From: Prosapia bicincta
Lineage: Eukaryota > Arthropoda > Insecta > Hemiptera > Cercopidae
Direction of reading: 5' to 3'
DNA: 64,000 bases
Assembly: GCA_036971475.1 (NCBI GenBank)
Contig: JBAIZL010000005.1
Coordinates: 244,285,823 to 244,349,822, forward strand
Shown here: in pieces, positions 36,970 to 47,141 of the stretch
Numbering within the stretch: position 1 is the first letter of the stretch
Layout: each line of letters starts with the position of its first letter
The notes under the pieces: generated by a model
Seen by the model: only the letters and a program-made list of their open reading frames with translations
What the model was told of the DNA's origin: nothing
Database searches by the model: none
Made by a program: the position numbers and the translations under genes

Positions 36970-37600
36970 TTTCATATATAGGTCTATTCATTCTTAATCC
37001 TGTATTAGGATAATAGTTTCATATTTTCAATATTTGCAAATTGGTGGCTATTATTAATACAATGATTTGCAAAATTTGTTTTATATATTTCTGGATTTAT
37101 ATTAGCATTCTAATGTTCTTAATATCTTGCTTTTAATTTTATCATAGTTTGACCTATATAAGTTTTATTACAGTTTCCGCATTCTAATTTATAAAAATTA
37201 CCTCTTTCATGCATATTATGTGTTTAATTATTGTTATCCATTATGTGTATTATTTTTTTATTAGTTTTGTATGCAATTTTGATAATTGTATTTGTAAATA
37301 ATTTGGTGATATTTTTTATTTCATTGCGTATAAATAAAAATGAAGTCCATATAGTGTTATTATTGTTATCATTATTTTTTAAAATAAATTATTATGTTGT
37401 TTATTAAAATTACTATAATTACGTTTGTCAACAGTTTTCTTTTTATAAGAGTTTTCTATTGCAATTTGATAAATTATTTTTTGTTCTCTTATTTTATCTT
37501 CTTCATTCATGGGGATTTTATGCATTCTATATAATAAGTTATATAAAGCAGCCGTATTTAGGTTATATGGATGATAGAATTATTTGGCATAATTTGCTCT
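36970..37600 (-). pseudogene. Penelope-like element fragment (RT tail plus GIY-YIG), degenerate
   Basis: With stops and shifts ignored, the minus strand reads segments such as LYNLLYRMHKIPMN and IIYQIAIENSYKKKTVDK, then FYKLECGNCNKTYIGQT, then ARY.EH, then NFANHCINNSHQF. These align in order with the intact frame at 60939-61748 (YNLLYRMYKIPLN, YVGQT, RYKEH, MATHCITNNHSF). YIGQT with the CxxC just before it is the GIY-YIG endonuclease signature of Penelope-like elements. Several in-frame stops show it is a relic. Its upstream end abuts a PLE reverse-transcriptase fragment on the opposite strand (37636-37897), so the two parts are arranged head to head. Confidence 0.82.
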
Positions 37601-37635
37601 ATGGGCTCGCCATTATCAAATATAATATCTGACAT

Positions 37636-37897
37636 ATTACAACAATATTTTTACAACAATTAGATAATAAAATAAATGAAATTATAAAGATATATGATAA
37701 AAATGGTTATTGGTTTAGATATGTAGATAGTAGACGGAATGTATATATCGAACAATAATAATATAAAATTAAAACTAATTTAGATAAAATTAATAATAAA
37801 ATTGAATTTACTTCTGAAATTGAAACAAATAATAAAATAATTTTTTTTAGATTTATCGATATTAACATTGAAATTAGAATTATTTTCACAATAATTT
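37636..37897 (+). pseudogene. Penelope-like reverse-transcriptase fragment, degenerate
   Basis: The plus strand reads INEIIKIYDKNGYWFRYVD and, after two stops, KINNKIEFTSEIETNNKI, then FLDLS with a 1-nt shift in the T-run. YVD followed by a segment ending in (F)LD(L/I) is the PLE reverse-transcriptase layout: YVDDT in active elements, here YVDSR, so one catalytic Asp is missing. The last 82 bp are duplicated at 38538-38618 on the other side of a SINE-like insertion. The PLE then continues to a hammerhead-like motif at 38645. Confidence 0.75.
37816..37897 (+). repeat. left copy of an 82-bp direct duplication
   Basis: Starts GAAATTGAAAC and ends CACAATAATTT. Repeated at 38538-38618 with one fewer T in the T-run and one substitution. 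It brackets a 640-bp insertion. Confidence 0.9.
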
Positions 37898-38537
37898 ACT
37901 TGCCTAAATATATCAGGTTCGAATCGCGGTGGAGCCAAATAATTTCTCTAAAGTTGTGAAAAACGTTGGCTTCCGCAGCTTCGTAGTTGTTATTTGATCT
38001 ACACTATAATAATTTTATAGTAAGAGGTAGTAAATATATCCTTCAAGCTGATTTCGTCCAAACCCCGTTTACGCAACACAGAACTGAATCGTTGAGTCAA
38101 AGTTGAAGTAATCGTTTTGGAAGATCTTTTTTTAAAAATATGCCATAAAGAGATAAATATTTTAATGCGATTTTTGTTAAAATTCCATAAAAATTAGCGA
38201 TCATTACTTAATTTAAATATTAAATGAGAAAAAAATTATGTGTTTTTATGAATAAAAAATTCGCCAAATAAACCATAGAATTTAAAAATCATTTCAGTTG
38301 CTCTTCTATTGGAGCTATATGTTGGTTAACGTGTTACAATGTTATAACACAACAAAGCCAATGTTTAAGAGACGTTTGTGATTAAAACATATACCTATAT
38401 CTAATCTCTAAACATTCCTTCCTTTTGATATTTATTTGTTTGTTTGAGATTTCCACTTTCAGAACACGTTTGCAGTAGAAACTGTCGCGAAGGTTTTGAT
38501 GACGCATCGCATCACGTACTTAACAAAATTTCAAAAA
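37898..38537 (+). mobile_element. SINE-like element, copy 1 (5'-truncated tRNA head)
   Basis: A 640-bp block that shares its B-box-like GGTTCGAATC region and most of its body with 39716-40236. Shared marks are CTAAAGTTGTGAAAAACGTT, TTCCGCAGCTTCG, GTTGGTTAACGTGTTACAAT and GTTTTGATGACGCATCGCA. It lacks the A-box end present in copy 2 and carries about 165 bp (about 38011-38175) missing from copy 2. It sits inside PLE sequence between 82/81-bp direct repeats. No protein coding. Confidence 0.72.
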
Positions 38538-38618
38538 GAAATTGAAACAAATAATAAAATAATTTTTTTAGATTTATCGATATTAACATCGAAATTAGAA
38601 TTATTTTCACAATAATTT
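38538..38618 (+). repeat. right copy of the 82-bp direct duplication
   Basis: PLE reverse-transcriptase sequence repeated from 37816-37897. It leads on into the 3' part of the PLE and a hammerhead-like motif. Confidence 0.9.
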
Positions 38619-38644
38619 TCAGAATAATTTTCAGAATTATTTTT

Positions 38645-38679
38645 CTGAAGATGCTGATACTATTTTATCGGCGAAAAGC
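38645..38679 (+). ncRNA. hammerhead-like ribozyme motif (PLE-associated)
   Basis: CTGAAGA at 38645-38651, stem II GCTGAT (38653-38658) pairing with ATCGGC (38667-38672, one G-T wobble), then GAAA (38673-38676) and AGCTTT. GAAT/ATTC downstream can form stem III. Core intact. The stem differs from other copies by paired changes. It is 3' of PLE coding sequence on the same strand, with (TA)n about 60 bp further on. Confidence 0.68.
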
Positions 38680-38735
38680 TTTGAATAAATATATTCATTA
38701 AAAGTATTCTTGTTTTTGAAATATTTTAAATTTAT

Positions 38736-38741
38736 TATATA

Positions 38742-38796
<55 letters not shown>

Positions 38797-38829
38797 TATA
38801 TAAATAAATATATATGTGTGTGTGTGTGT

Positions 38830-38876
<47 letters not shown>

Positions 38877-38890
38877 TGTGTGTGTGTGTA
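38736..38890. repeat. (TA)n/(TG)n compound microsatellite
   Basis: About 57 bp of TA, a short AT-rich bridge, then about 77 bp of TG with TA interruptions. Confidence 0.96.
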
Positions 38891-38938
38891 TGAAATTAAA
38901 ATAAAAGAAAAATTTATTGAATTATACAATTCAAAGCC

Positions 38939-38969
38939 TTTCGCTAGCAAACAGTCCCGACATCTTCAG
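38939..38969 (-). ncRNA. hammerhead-like ribozyme motif in left arm
   Basis: The minus strand reads CTGAAGA (38969-38963), stem GTCGG with CTAGC (one mismatch plus wobbles), then GAAA (38942-38939). Core blocks intact; the stem is weakened. Confidence 0.58.
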
Positions 38970-39205
38970 GAATAATAAAGAAAACCAGGCATACAAGTGT
39001 TAGCTAGATCCAACAAACAATGTTATCAAATCCATTATCAATTTGTTATAAATATTTTATGAACAGATACATATTAAATGGAAATGTGCCACTATATACA
39101 ATGTAAGTCATGTTAAGATGGCAAATTAATAATCTTGTAATAGATTTGGTAACATTGTTTCTTGGATCTAGCTAACACTTGTATGGTTGGTTTTCATTAA
39201 TATTC

Positions 39206-39236
39206 CTGACGATTTTGGCACTGTTTGCAAGCGAAA
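39206..39236 (+). ncRNA. hammerhead-like ribozyme motif in right arm
   Basis: CTGACGA at 39206-39212 (the fifth core position may be any base) and GAAA at 39233-39236. The stem between them (TTTGG/CAAGC) is largely unpaired, so this copy is decayed. Confidence 0.5.
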
Positions 39237-39288
39237 GGTTTTGAATTGTATATTTCAATAAATTCATTTGGTATTTCTCTGGTTTTTG

Positions 39289-39290
<2 letters not shown>

Positions 39291-39326
<36 letters not shown>

Positions 39327-39358
39327 TGATGATATGTTTTCTTGTAATATAGTTAATA

Positions 39359-39416
<58 letters not shown>
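39291..39416. repeat. two (TA)n microsatellite tracts
   Basis: TA runs at 39291-39320 and 39365-39416, separated by about 44 bp of AT-rich sequence. Confidence 0.95.
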
Positions 39417-39418
<2 letters not shown>

Positions 39419-39715
39419 TACATATATTGTATATTGGTACATTTTCTATTTTATTTATAAGTTTGTTGGTTATTACCTTTTGTAGAAATTTGTCTTGAGA
39501 AATGTATAGGTAGTGGTGATATTATGCATGGCGAAACAAGCACGGGGCTTGTAACTGGTAGCTTCACATTTAATTTCATTAGAATCATATTATTGTTCAA
39601 CTCATTAGTAGGCTGATTGTTTTCATTTACTATTATTGTGTATTTTATAAGTTTTATTTTTTTCTTTGAGACTTTAATATTTCCAGAAAATGTAAGAATG
39701 TAAATCGAAATGATA
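39417..39715. other. AT-rich spacer
   Basis: Nothing recognised between the microsatellites and the SINE-like element. Confidence 0.5.
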
Positions 39716-40236
39716 TGGCTCTGAGTGGTCTAGTGGGTAGAACATTTGACTACTAGCCTAAATGTATCAGGTTCGAATCGTGGTGGTGCCAAATAATTTC
39801 TCTAAAGTTGTGAAAAACGTTGGCTTCCGCAGCTTCGTAGTTGTTATTTGATCTACACTATAATATTAAAATTCCATAAAAATTAGCGATCATTATTTAA
39901 TTTAAATATTAAATGAGAAAAAAATTAATGTGTTTTTATTAATAAAACATTCGCCAAATAAACCATAGAATTTAAAAATCATTTCAGTTGCTCTTCTATT
40001 GGAGCTATATGTTGGTTAACGTGTTACAATGTTATAACACAACAAAGCCAATGTTTAAGAGACGTTTGTTATTAAATCATATACCTATAGCTAATCTCTA
40101 AACATTCTTTTCTTTTGATTTTTATTTGTTTTTTTGAGATTTCCACTTTCAGAACTCGTTTGCAGTAGAAACTGTCGCGAAGGTTTTGATGACGCATCGC
40201 AGCACGTACTTAACAAAATTTCAAAAAGAAATTTCA
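39716..40236 (+). mobile_element. SINE-like element, copy 2, with tRNA-derived head
   Basis: The head runs from GGCTCTGAGTGGTCTAGTGG (A-box-like TGGTCTAGTGGGTAGAAC) to the B-box-like GGTTCGAATC at about 39770-39779 and a GGTGCC end. CATTT/AAATG between them could be an anticodon-stem relic with a 12-nt loop. RNA polymerase III promoters of this layout drive tRNA-derived SINEs. The body of about 450 bp matches copy 1 at 37898-38537. The end is taken where similarity stops (AACAAAATTTCAAAAAGAAA). No target-site duplication is obvious. Confidence 0.7.
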
Positions 40237-40489
40237 AAATTGGCAACCGCCCAATACTGCGTATAAATAAAAACATGCTACTTTATTTGACAGCAAGAAT
40301 ACTTTAGATAAAAAAGAAGGCGTAAATGTTCTTCTTTCCTAATAGAAAATTGCGGGACAGCGGTGGGATGTATCTGAAATGTCGTAGATTGGAAATTCCC
40401 ATCGGTAAAAATATTCAGCTAGCTGTCTTCTTACACATACTTATAAGGAATTTCCCATATCAGTAAAGGTACGAGAGAATGAGAGATTT
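40237..40489. other. non-coding DNA
   Basis: Nothing recognised. Confidence 0.4.
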
Positions 40490-40760
40490 AACAACAAAAT
40501 TCACCAATCAGAAAATGAGTTATTATTCAATGTCAAATTACTTGCACCTATATATGTTTTCTCCAATATTTCAGCTATGTAAATTTGCTTCAATGTTGTG
40601 TATAGATACTTTTGCACCAGTATTGCCCCTACATTTGTTTAACGCCAATTTCACACTTATATACGTCTGCTCCAATGTTACAGCTATATATGTGTGCTCT
40701 GTTATTTCACTTATACCTATTTGATTCAGTATTACAACTATGTTTGCTCCAATATGGTTT
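40490..40760. repeat. degenerate tandem repeat, about 30-bp unit
   Basis: Loosely repeated core TGCTCCAATGTTACAGCTAT with variants (TTCTCCAATATTTCAGCTAT, TGCTTCAATGTTG, TTTGCTCCAATATGG). Divergence is high and unit boundaries are uncertain. The open frame across it is a by-product. Confidence 0.65.
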
Positions 40761-43200
40761 AGAATAATATCTTTGCGATAATTTTAAATTATAAAATAAC
40801 TAATTACATTTCGGATATATTATGTATCTTTACTTATATTTGTAAGTGTTTAATATAAAAGATAAATTACTTTACGTCATAATGTAATTCTTTAAGAAAT
40901 TGAGTTTAAAAAAAAGCCTACAAATCTTGATCTTCTCCATCTTGAACTTGAACTATTGTTTTACATTTCACGGTTTAATATGTGTAAACTTTCGTAAATA
41001 ATAATAAGAACTCAAGTACGTATTGTTATTATTTAATAATTAACATTACTCACAAACACCCCTTTTGTATTAAACCCTTCCCTATAGTAGCGCTTACTTT
41101 TGGGAATGAAGGTACGGCCGTTTTAGGAAATGTGTCTTATTACCAGCTCGGTTCGACGACATTAAGTGCTACTATAGGCAAGTTTAAAAATATTACTACA
41201 CGTTGGAGTTTTTAAAACAAAATGAATTAAACAAATAAAAATAACAATTTAACAGTGGTTTTTTATCCCAAATTAGTTATCGCGTAGTTAATTTAGCCCT
41301 CATTGTTTTTAATAATCTATAAAATCATTTTAAATATATTGAAAAATCAAATAACAGCAACAGTACTGTACAACTACGGTACATAATAATCACACTAATG
41401 TTTTACACGCGTTATCAAATCTGGCTTGTCTACTCTCAGTACGATTCGGCAACAAATTCTAAACGCAGATCGTATCAAGAGAACTTTCTAATGTGCTGTA
41501 CTACAAGATTTTGAAAAGTCGAATTAATTACGTTTAGTCGGATAAGATTTGTAGTTCCATGTTTGTTTTGACACTTCGACTTGCCTTTTAAGGTGATCGA
41601 GTTTAATTAATAACTTAAATTAAAGTCGAATACGAAATTAAAACGTCCCGGGTGAAAGGATCTGGTCGGCGGACTCAATTACGCAAGGGCGCTCGAAGGG
41701 GATATCCAAGGGCAAACGCGTCAATAGGGTTTGTCAGAGACAAGCTTGGTTGATAAATTTATTTGTATCAAAAAATAGTTTACACTTAATATAATTTCTT
41801 TAGAATTCATCGTTCTTAGAATATAAGTTATTACAAGCAATCATTAAAAATTTCGAATAAAAAGCTTAACCTTAGCTTCCAAGGAATTACAGTTTTCCTC
41901 TCCATGCTGTTGGCTGTTCTTTGTGTTTACAATAATAATCTTTACTTTTGTAATAAGTACGTCAACTTTACGTTAGAAGTATGAAAATATCTTATGCCCA
42001 TAAATATTTGAATAATTTACGTTCCTTCGCTTTTAATTATATATTTTTTATTTGAATTATTTTTCATACTTTACTCTTTGGTCTTTGTAATTTCCTAGCA
42101 GGCCAAAGAAAAACAAATCGATTTTTACTAGGGTGGCAGATTTCCTTGTGAAAATATTTGTATTTAATGATTTCGAAAAAACATATCAAATAAAGTTTTA
42201 CGTTTAGACAAGAATTGGCATCTTGGTTAAACTGAAAATCGAAAGATTCTGAACAATAATGTTGTCTTTTCTGGGAAATGTCAATTTCAAAGAGCTTTAC
42301 GTTGTATAAATTGTGCTCTATTAATTGCTCTATGTTCAAGTTTTATTTTTTGTGTTGTATTTTCTTATCTGGCCCTTATGGCCTATATGAGACACATTAT
42401 GTAAATATACCTTAAAGTGAGCACTAAAGAAAATGCGTGCATTTCTTTATGCAGAGTAATGAATGCATAAATAGAGTGATTATGCATAGTTTCACAAACA
42501 GTTGTCTGCCTTAAAAAAAAGGGCGTCAGTATCATCAACAACGTAAATCAATCATTAGGAACGTAACAATTATTAGAAATTACTCACATTGCATAACGTT
42601 TCAACCTTAACTACAGAACTAATATTTTTTTTGTCCACTTATACAAAAAAACAAATAATTGTTATTTGAACAAAAAAAATATATTATATTTTTATGCATT
42701 TAAAGACCAAATTGTATTAAAATGTACCAGATTAGTGCTCTAAAAATTATACGTTCAACATTGTAAATACTCCTGTTATATTAAAATTGTTGTTAATTCT
42801 CTAAATTTTAAGGAAATTAAAAATTTTTAATATCTACTGAATCTAGAGGATTCGCTTTAAAGTAAAGTAGTTTTAATTAAGGCATAATATTATTATTAAT
42901 ATTTAAATGCATATAATCAGGGTTTTTCCAATCTTATTTAACATACAACACATCATTCATTCAGGTGAATGTACCATAACAACTTAACGTCTATGAATCT
43001 TAAAAGTTTTGTATTGATAGATTTTTGAGTAGTCTAGATCTGTCAGTATAATTATTATTAACTTCTAAGGGAGGAAAGGCTTAAATATAGGTAGAATAAG
43101 GGTAGAGATGTAGAAACGTGCCAGATGATGGTGGAGGAGTTATGAAAAAATGTGTGTAGGGTTGCATATCTTAATTAGACTTCCTCTCTAGGGGAGCATA
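40761..43200. other. non-coding DNA with one tiny inverted-repeat element
   Basis: AT-rich. At about 41082-41178 the ends CTATAGTAGCGCTTA and TAAGTGCTACTATAG are inverted repeats around about 65 bp, possibly a miniature transposon or hairpin. A small GC-rich patch lies at about 41640-41720. No gene supported. Confidence 0.5.
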
Positions 43201-43214
43201 AAAAACGGACGTTT

Positions 43215-43345
43215 TTCAAATTAACATTACTTATTTATTATGAGACGAGAAATCAGCATTCCCGGAAATAAGCGACGCACCACGGCCATTGCATCTACAG
43301 AAGTATCCGCAGTGGCACCATCTTGCTGGAAATAAATATTTTTGT
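43215..43345 (-). pseudogene. Tc1/mariner-superfamily transposase fragment
   Basis: The minus strand reads NIYFQQDGATADTSVDAMAV, then VRRLFPGMLISR, in one frame. QQDGAT(A)HT holds the second catalytic Asp of the DDE/D transposases of the IS630-Tc1-mariner group, and (N)VVRRLFPGRxISR is the stretch that normally follows it. The expected third-Asp region (PDLxPxDFFLW) is absent: the frame ends at a stop just after SRLII. A separate 108-codon minus-strand frame at 43425-43751 shows no recognisable domain. This is a relic, not a gene. Confidence 0.72.
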
Positions 43346-44780
43346 TGAGTAAACGGAACCATTTATACTGAAAATAAATAATGAGTCTTTTAGGAAATTT
43401 TTAGTACTGATTCACGGGTTGGGCCTAATTCACGAGGGTGTGTTCTTTCTCAATGACATAGGCTACCAATCGAAGCTTGTCGAACCGTGTCAATGTTTTG
43501 CTACGTTCTAGCAGACTTATTTCGACCAGGAGACTTTTTAGAATAATTTTCCTTGTTTTAAGATGTTGACCCACCTTAGAATGATATTCCGGCTGGAGAT
43601 GATAACATGGCGCCCAAGTTGAAAGTGAACACGCAAAACTCGCTGCATTGCTTCCCATTACTGTGATACCCATTAAGTCCCACCATACGCACGTAAGCAA
43701 ACATACGGTGTTGTACTGAACACTGCCCCATGAATAATGAAATGGTATCATATGGTCAGCGGTCGCAGTCCCCCTTCCAAATAACTACTGCCTCGCGTTT
43801 TCTAGCTATTTTCAAAAACGCCTTTTTTCGGTCACACTGTATTAGATAAATTATTGTATGAGTGAAAATGCGATGGATATCGAAGTCAACCATACTAATT
43901 TTAAGTCAGGTACGTATCGACAATTTAGCTCAAAGAAAACTTATCAGAGCAATAGTTCAAAGTCTCTGAGTGAAGAGTAAAAGCTTTAATATTTTGCCTC
44001 CTTACGTCAGATATTTGACTGAAACCTGTAAGGACTTTATTTTTTATAACACAAGAGGATTGATAGTGGCAACGCATTTTCATTCATACCATACTTCATA
44101 CGAGTCCTTAAATAAACATGAAAAGAAATTATTGTTACTTTGTCGTCAAACAAATTACAACAGCAGTTATAAATTTGATGGAGGAAAAAGACTCGCACAA
44201 AATATAAATAAAAAGAAATAATTTTCCAATTTTGTAATAAAACCAGCATATAATACAGTTAAGTTAAATATAATGCAGCATATTAATTGAGATAACTGAG
44301 AAGCAGGTGAAGGTTTTTGAATGGTTAATATTTTAATCATCAAATACAGATGTTTTAGCTGTGTAACAACAGAAATGTAATTTTAACAATAAGTTGAACT
44401 CAAATGATTTTCAATTCCGAGTTCATTGTTATGTTACGAAACAACGTTTCGGTCACTGTTGTTGAACTTGTAATTTTATTGTGTACCTAATTTTTAAATT
44501 ATAACTAATATTGTTTTATATTTGTTGATTTTAAAGGGTGAAAAGGGCCACCAACAATGTGACTGAAATTTGTTTTATAATAATTAAATACACTCGGCAT
44601 GGAACATCGTTTGGGTTCAATTTATTGTTAAAATTGCGCGCCGTTAGAAGCGAAACCCAACAAATGTAATTTTTTCATAATCAATCGTACTGAGTATAGT
44701 TAACTTATAATAGTTTGTTGTATGCATTTAAAAAAGTAATTATAATCTCTTTAACTTTCTTTCTTACATAAAAAAATTAA
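43346..44780. other. non-coding DNA
   Basis: No gene supported. The frame at 43425-43751 is not similar to any family I recognise. Confidence 0.4.
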
Positions 44781-44929
44781 TAATTTCAATAAATATTCTA
44801 ACTTAAATGAACAAAGTCGAGAAACATTTAAAGCAAAAATTTGTTGCATTTTTTTAATGCATACAATAAAATTTTGCTTTGAGTGTTTCTCAACTTTGAT
44901 AATTAAAGTTAGAAAATCTATTGAAATGA
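44781..44929. repeat. foldback hairpin, about 70-bp arms with 5-nt loop
   Basis: 44781-44850 is the inverted complement of about 44856-44929. Shared blocks are ATTTCAAT, TTCTAACTT, CAAAGT(C/T)GAGAAACA, AAAGCAAAA and GCATT. The loop is only a few T residues. It is either a MITE-type foldback element or a long hairpin that could yield small RNA. Not coding. Confidence 0.82.
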
Positions 44930-46868
44930 TTCCCTCCAAAAAAATTTCTATCTATTAGAACATACTATAATAACAAGTAAATAACTCTAAATGAATTAAT
45001 ATCCCTCAAAACAAGTTACCATTTTCGAACCTTTTAATAAAATTAAACGAATTGCTTACTGAGTGGCCATTTGTATCATATAACCCACGCTGTAGTTGTA
45101 TCTAATTCCTCATGAAAGGGATACGGGGAATTATGGAATGCAGCAAAAGATGTAATAGGCCTAGTTGTCTCAATCGACGTACAAATGATGCAACTCATAA
45201 TTTAGAATTAATCAGGCTACACGAAGCACTATTATTTAATTAACCTCGAGATCGATCTGTTATCTATAATGAATCAAATTTGAGTCAGACTCCGATAATG
45301 TAAAGAATTGTCTACATTAATGAAAAACTGAGATCTAAAAGTAATGAAAAAACGCCTTTCTTGTTGATTATTGTAAGGTTGTAATAATAGAGGTACAATA
45401 ATCCTTGAACAATGAATTATTATTATTGAGAATTTTTATCCAAGTTGGATTTTACTAAATTTAATTACAAATAATTAGACAGTTCTTATAAGTTTTAATT
45501 CAGATCGAAATTTTTTTTAAAAGCCTAATTATTTTCTTTGAAATAATATTAGTCTAATAATGCCTTGCTATAATTTTCTAGAGGGTGCAATTAAATGTAA
45601 GGAATTAATTTAGCATACAATATGTTAATCATTTTGCTATTTCGACATAATAGAATATTTCTGTCTTCCTATGCATCACTATAGTCAAACTGTCCATGGG
45701 TTATCACGTTTAGGTAATCCAATTACTACGCTCCATGTCTGACCTCTATAAACAAATACAAACACAAGTCGACATTTATTGCCCACGCAACTAATTTATT
45801 CCACGACTTCATTCCGTCCGCCATTCAAGTCTCCGACGCGAGGTAAAACGAACACGTAAATAATCCCCGCAACGAACATCGCACCGCCGAACATAAATAA
45901 TAACATATTCAACATGGTCTACATCTTGTATGTTGGCAACAAATATAACTGTTTGCGTGCTTTTGGACGTAATCCAAAAAAATATCCGGATTAAGAGAAA
46001 GACCAAACCATTTACAGAAAATGTAGAAAGCAGGTGTAAGCTGCACATCTACTATACGCTGTTAACGCGAGAGCATGTGTATTGATTTATTTAATGAAAT
46101 CTGTTTTAAAACTGCAGCTCTTGGCTTAATGCCTGCTCGTTAGCTACTGTCTTATGTCTAATAATATTTATAATAATGTAATCGGAGACCATGATAGGAA
46201 ATAAACTATGCTTCGGAAGTAAAACATGTGCATAGAGGTTCCATGATGCTTCCTTTTGCATGCTGCAGACGATAAAATATGTAGTTCAAATTGTAAACTG
46301 TAAAAATATGTATTATTTCTAAGTAATGGGTCCGATAAATTAGGAAATCCATTGAGAGAAGGTGCCTATACAAGGTAATAGCCTGGGACACAAGAACAAG
46401 TGTAATGGCTTCTTGGTGAACTCCATTTTACACGGATATTTATTTTTTTGTCACACGATGGGCAACTTGCTCCCGAGATATCGTATTACGGTTATTTCAA
46501 CACGTACGATAAATACCTGTTAAACTCCACTGAAATATGCATCTTTATCACTCTAGATCTGGACGCTGCGCCGGCTTCCATCTTGAATACAGGTATCTTT
46601 CTTGAGCTATCTTAGAGCTTAAAGTTTAATTGGTTTCAATGTCAATGCTACTTGCTATTCCTTTGCCACAAACGTTGCCCAAATGAAATATTTTGAAAAC
46701 ATTTGAGTAAAGTTTTAAAATAATGATCTCAAAGTTAAAGATTTTCAGTATTTGAAGACTTTACATCCTTTCACACAAACTAGGTTTTTATTTCTAAAGC
46801 CAAGTATTTTATAAGTGAAATCTTACTTATACATACTATTTCCTTTTTAATTGCAGCAATAATTATTT
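44930..46868. other. non-coding DNA
   Basis: Nothing recognised. The 79-codon minus-strand frame at 45809-46048 has no family features. Confidence 0.45.
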
Positions 46869-47141
46869 AAACTTAAACTTATTCATCACAATCAAACTTA
46901 AACTTATAGGCTACACCATATTCAAACCTAAACCTATTTTTCATATTCAAACTTGAACTTATTCATCATATTCAATCTTAAACTTATTCGTTATATTCAA
47001 ACTTAAACCTATTCACCATATTCAATTTAAACTTATGTATCATATTCAAACTTAAACCTATTCATCGTATTCAAACTTAAACTTATTCATCATATTCAAA
47101 CTTAAACGTATTCATAATATTCAAACCTAAACTTATTATTC
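46869..47141. repeat. 25-bp tandem repeat
   Basis: About eleven copies of a unit near TTCAAACTTAAACTTATTCA plus TCATA, with small length changes. Confidence 0.93.

Larger units (their letters stand above)
38891..39285. repeat. inverted repeat with facing hammerhead-like motifs
   Basis: The left arm (about 38891-39040) is the inverted complement of the right arm (about 39122-39285). A shared core is CATACAAGTGTTAGCTAGAT, followed by CCAA(C/G)AAACAATGTTA. By eye the arms are about 85-90% identical, with about 80 bp of unpaired centre. Each arm holds a hammerhead-like motif pointing outward to a microsatellite. Confidence 0.85.

Noticed and set aside
39716..39790. A functional tRNA gene
   Set aside because: A and B boxes are present, but the anticodon arm has a 12-nt loop and the acceptor pairing is poor. 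It heads a repeated SINE-like body.
43425..43751. 108-codon minus-strand frame beside the transposase scrap
   Set aside because: No similarity to the Tc1/mariner layout that I can see. It may be flanking sequence.
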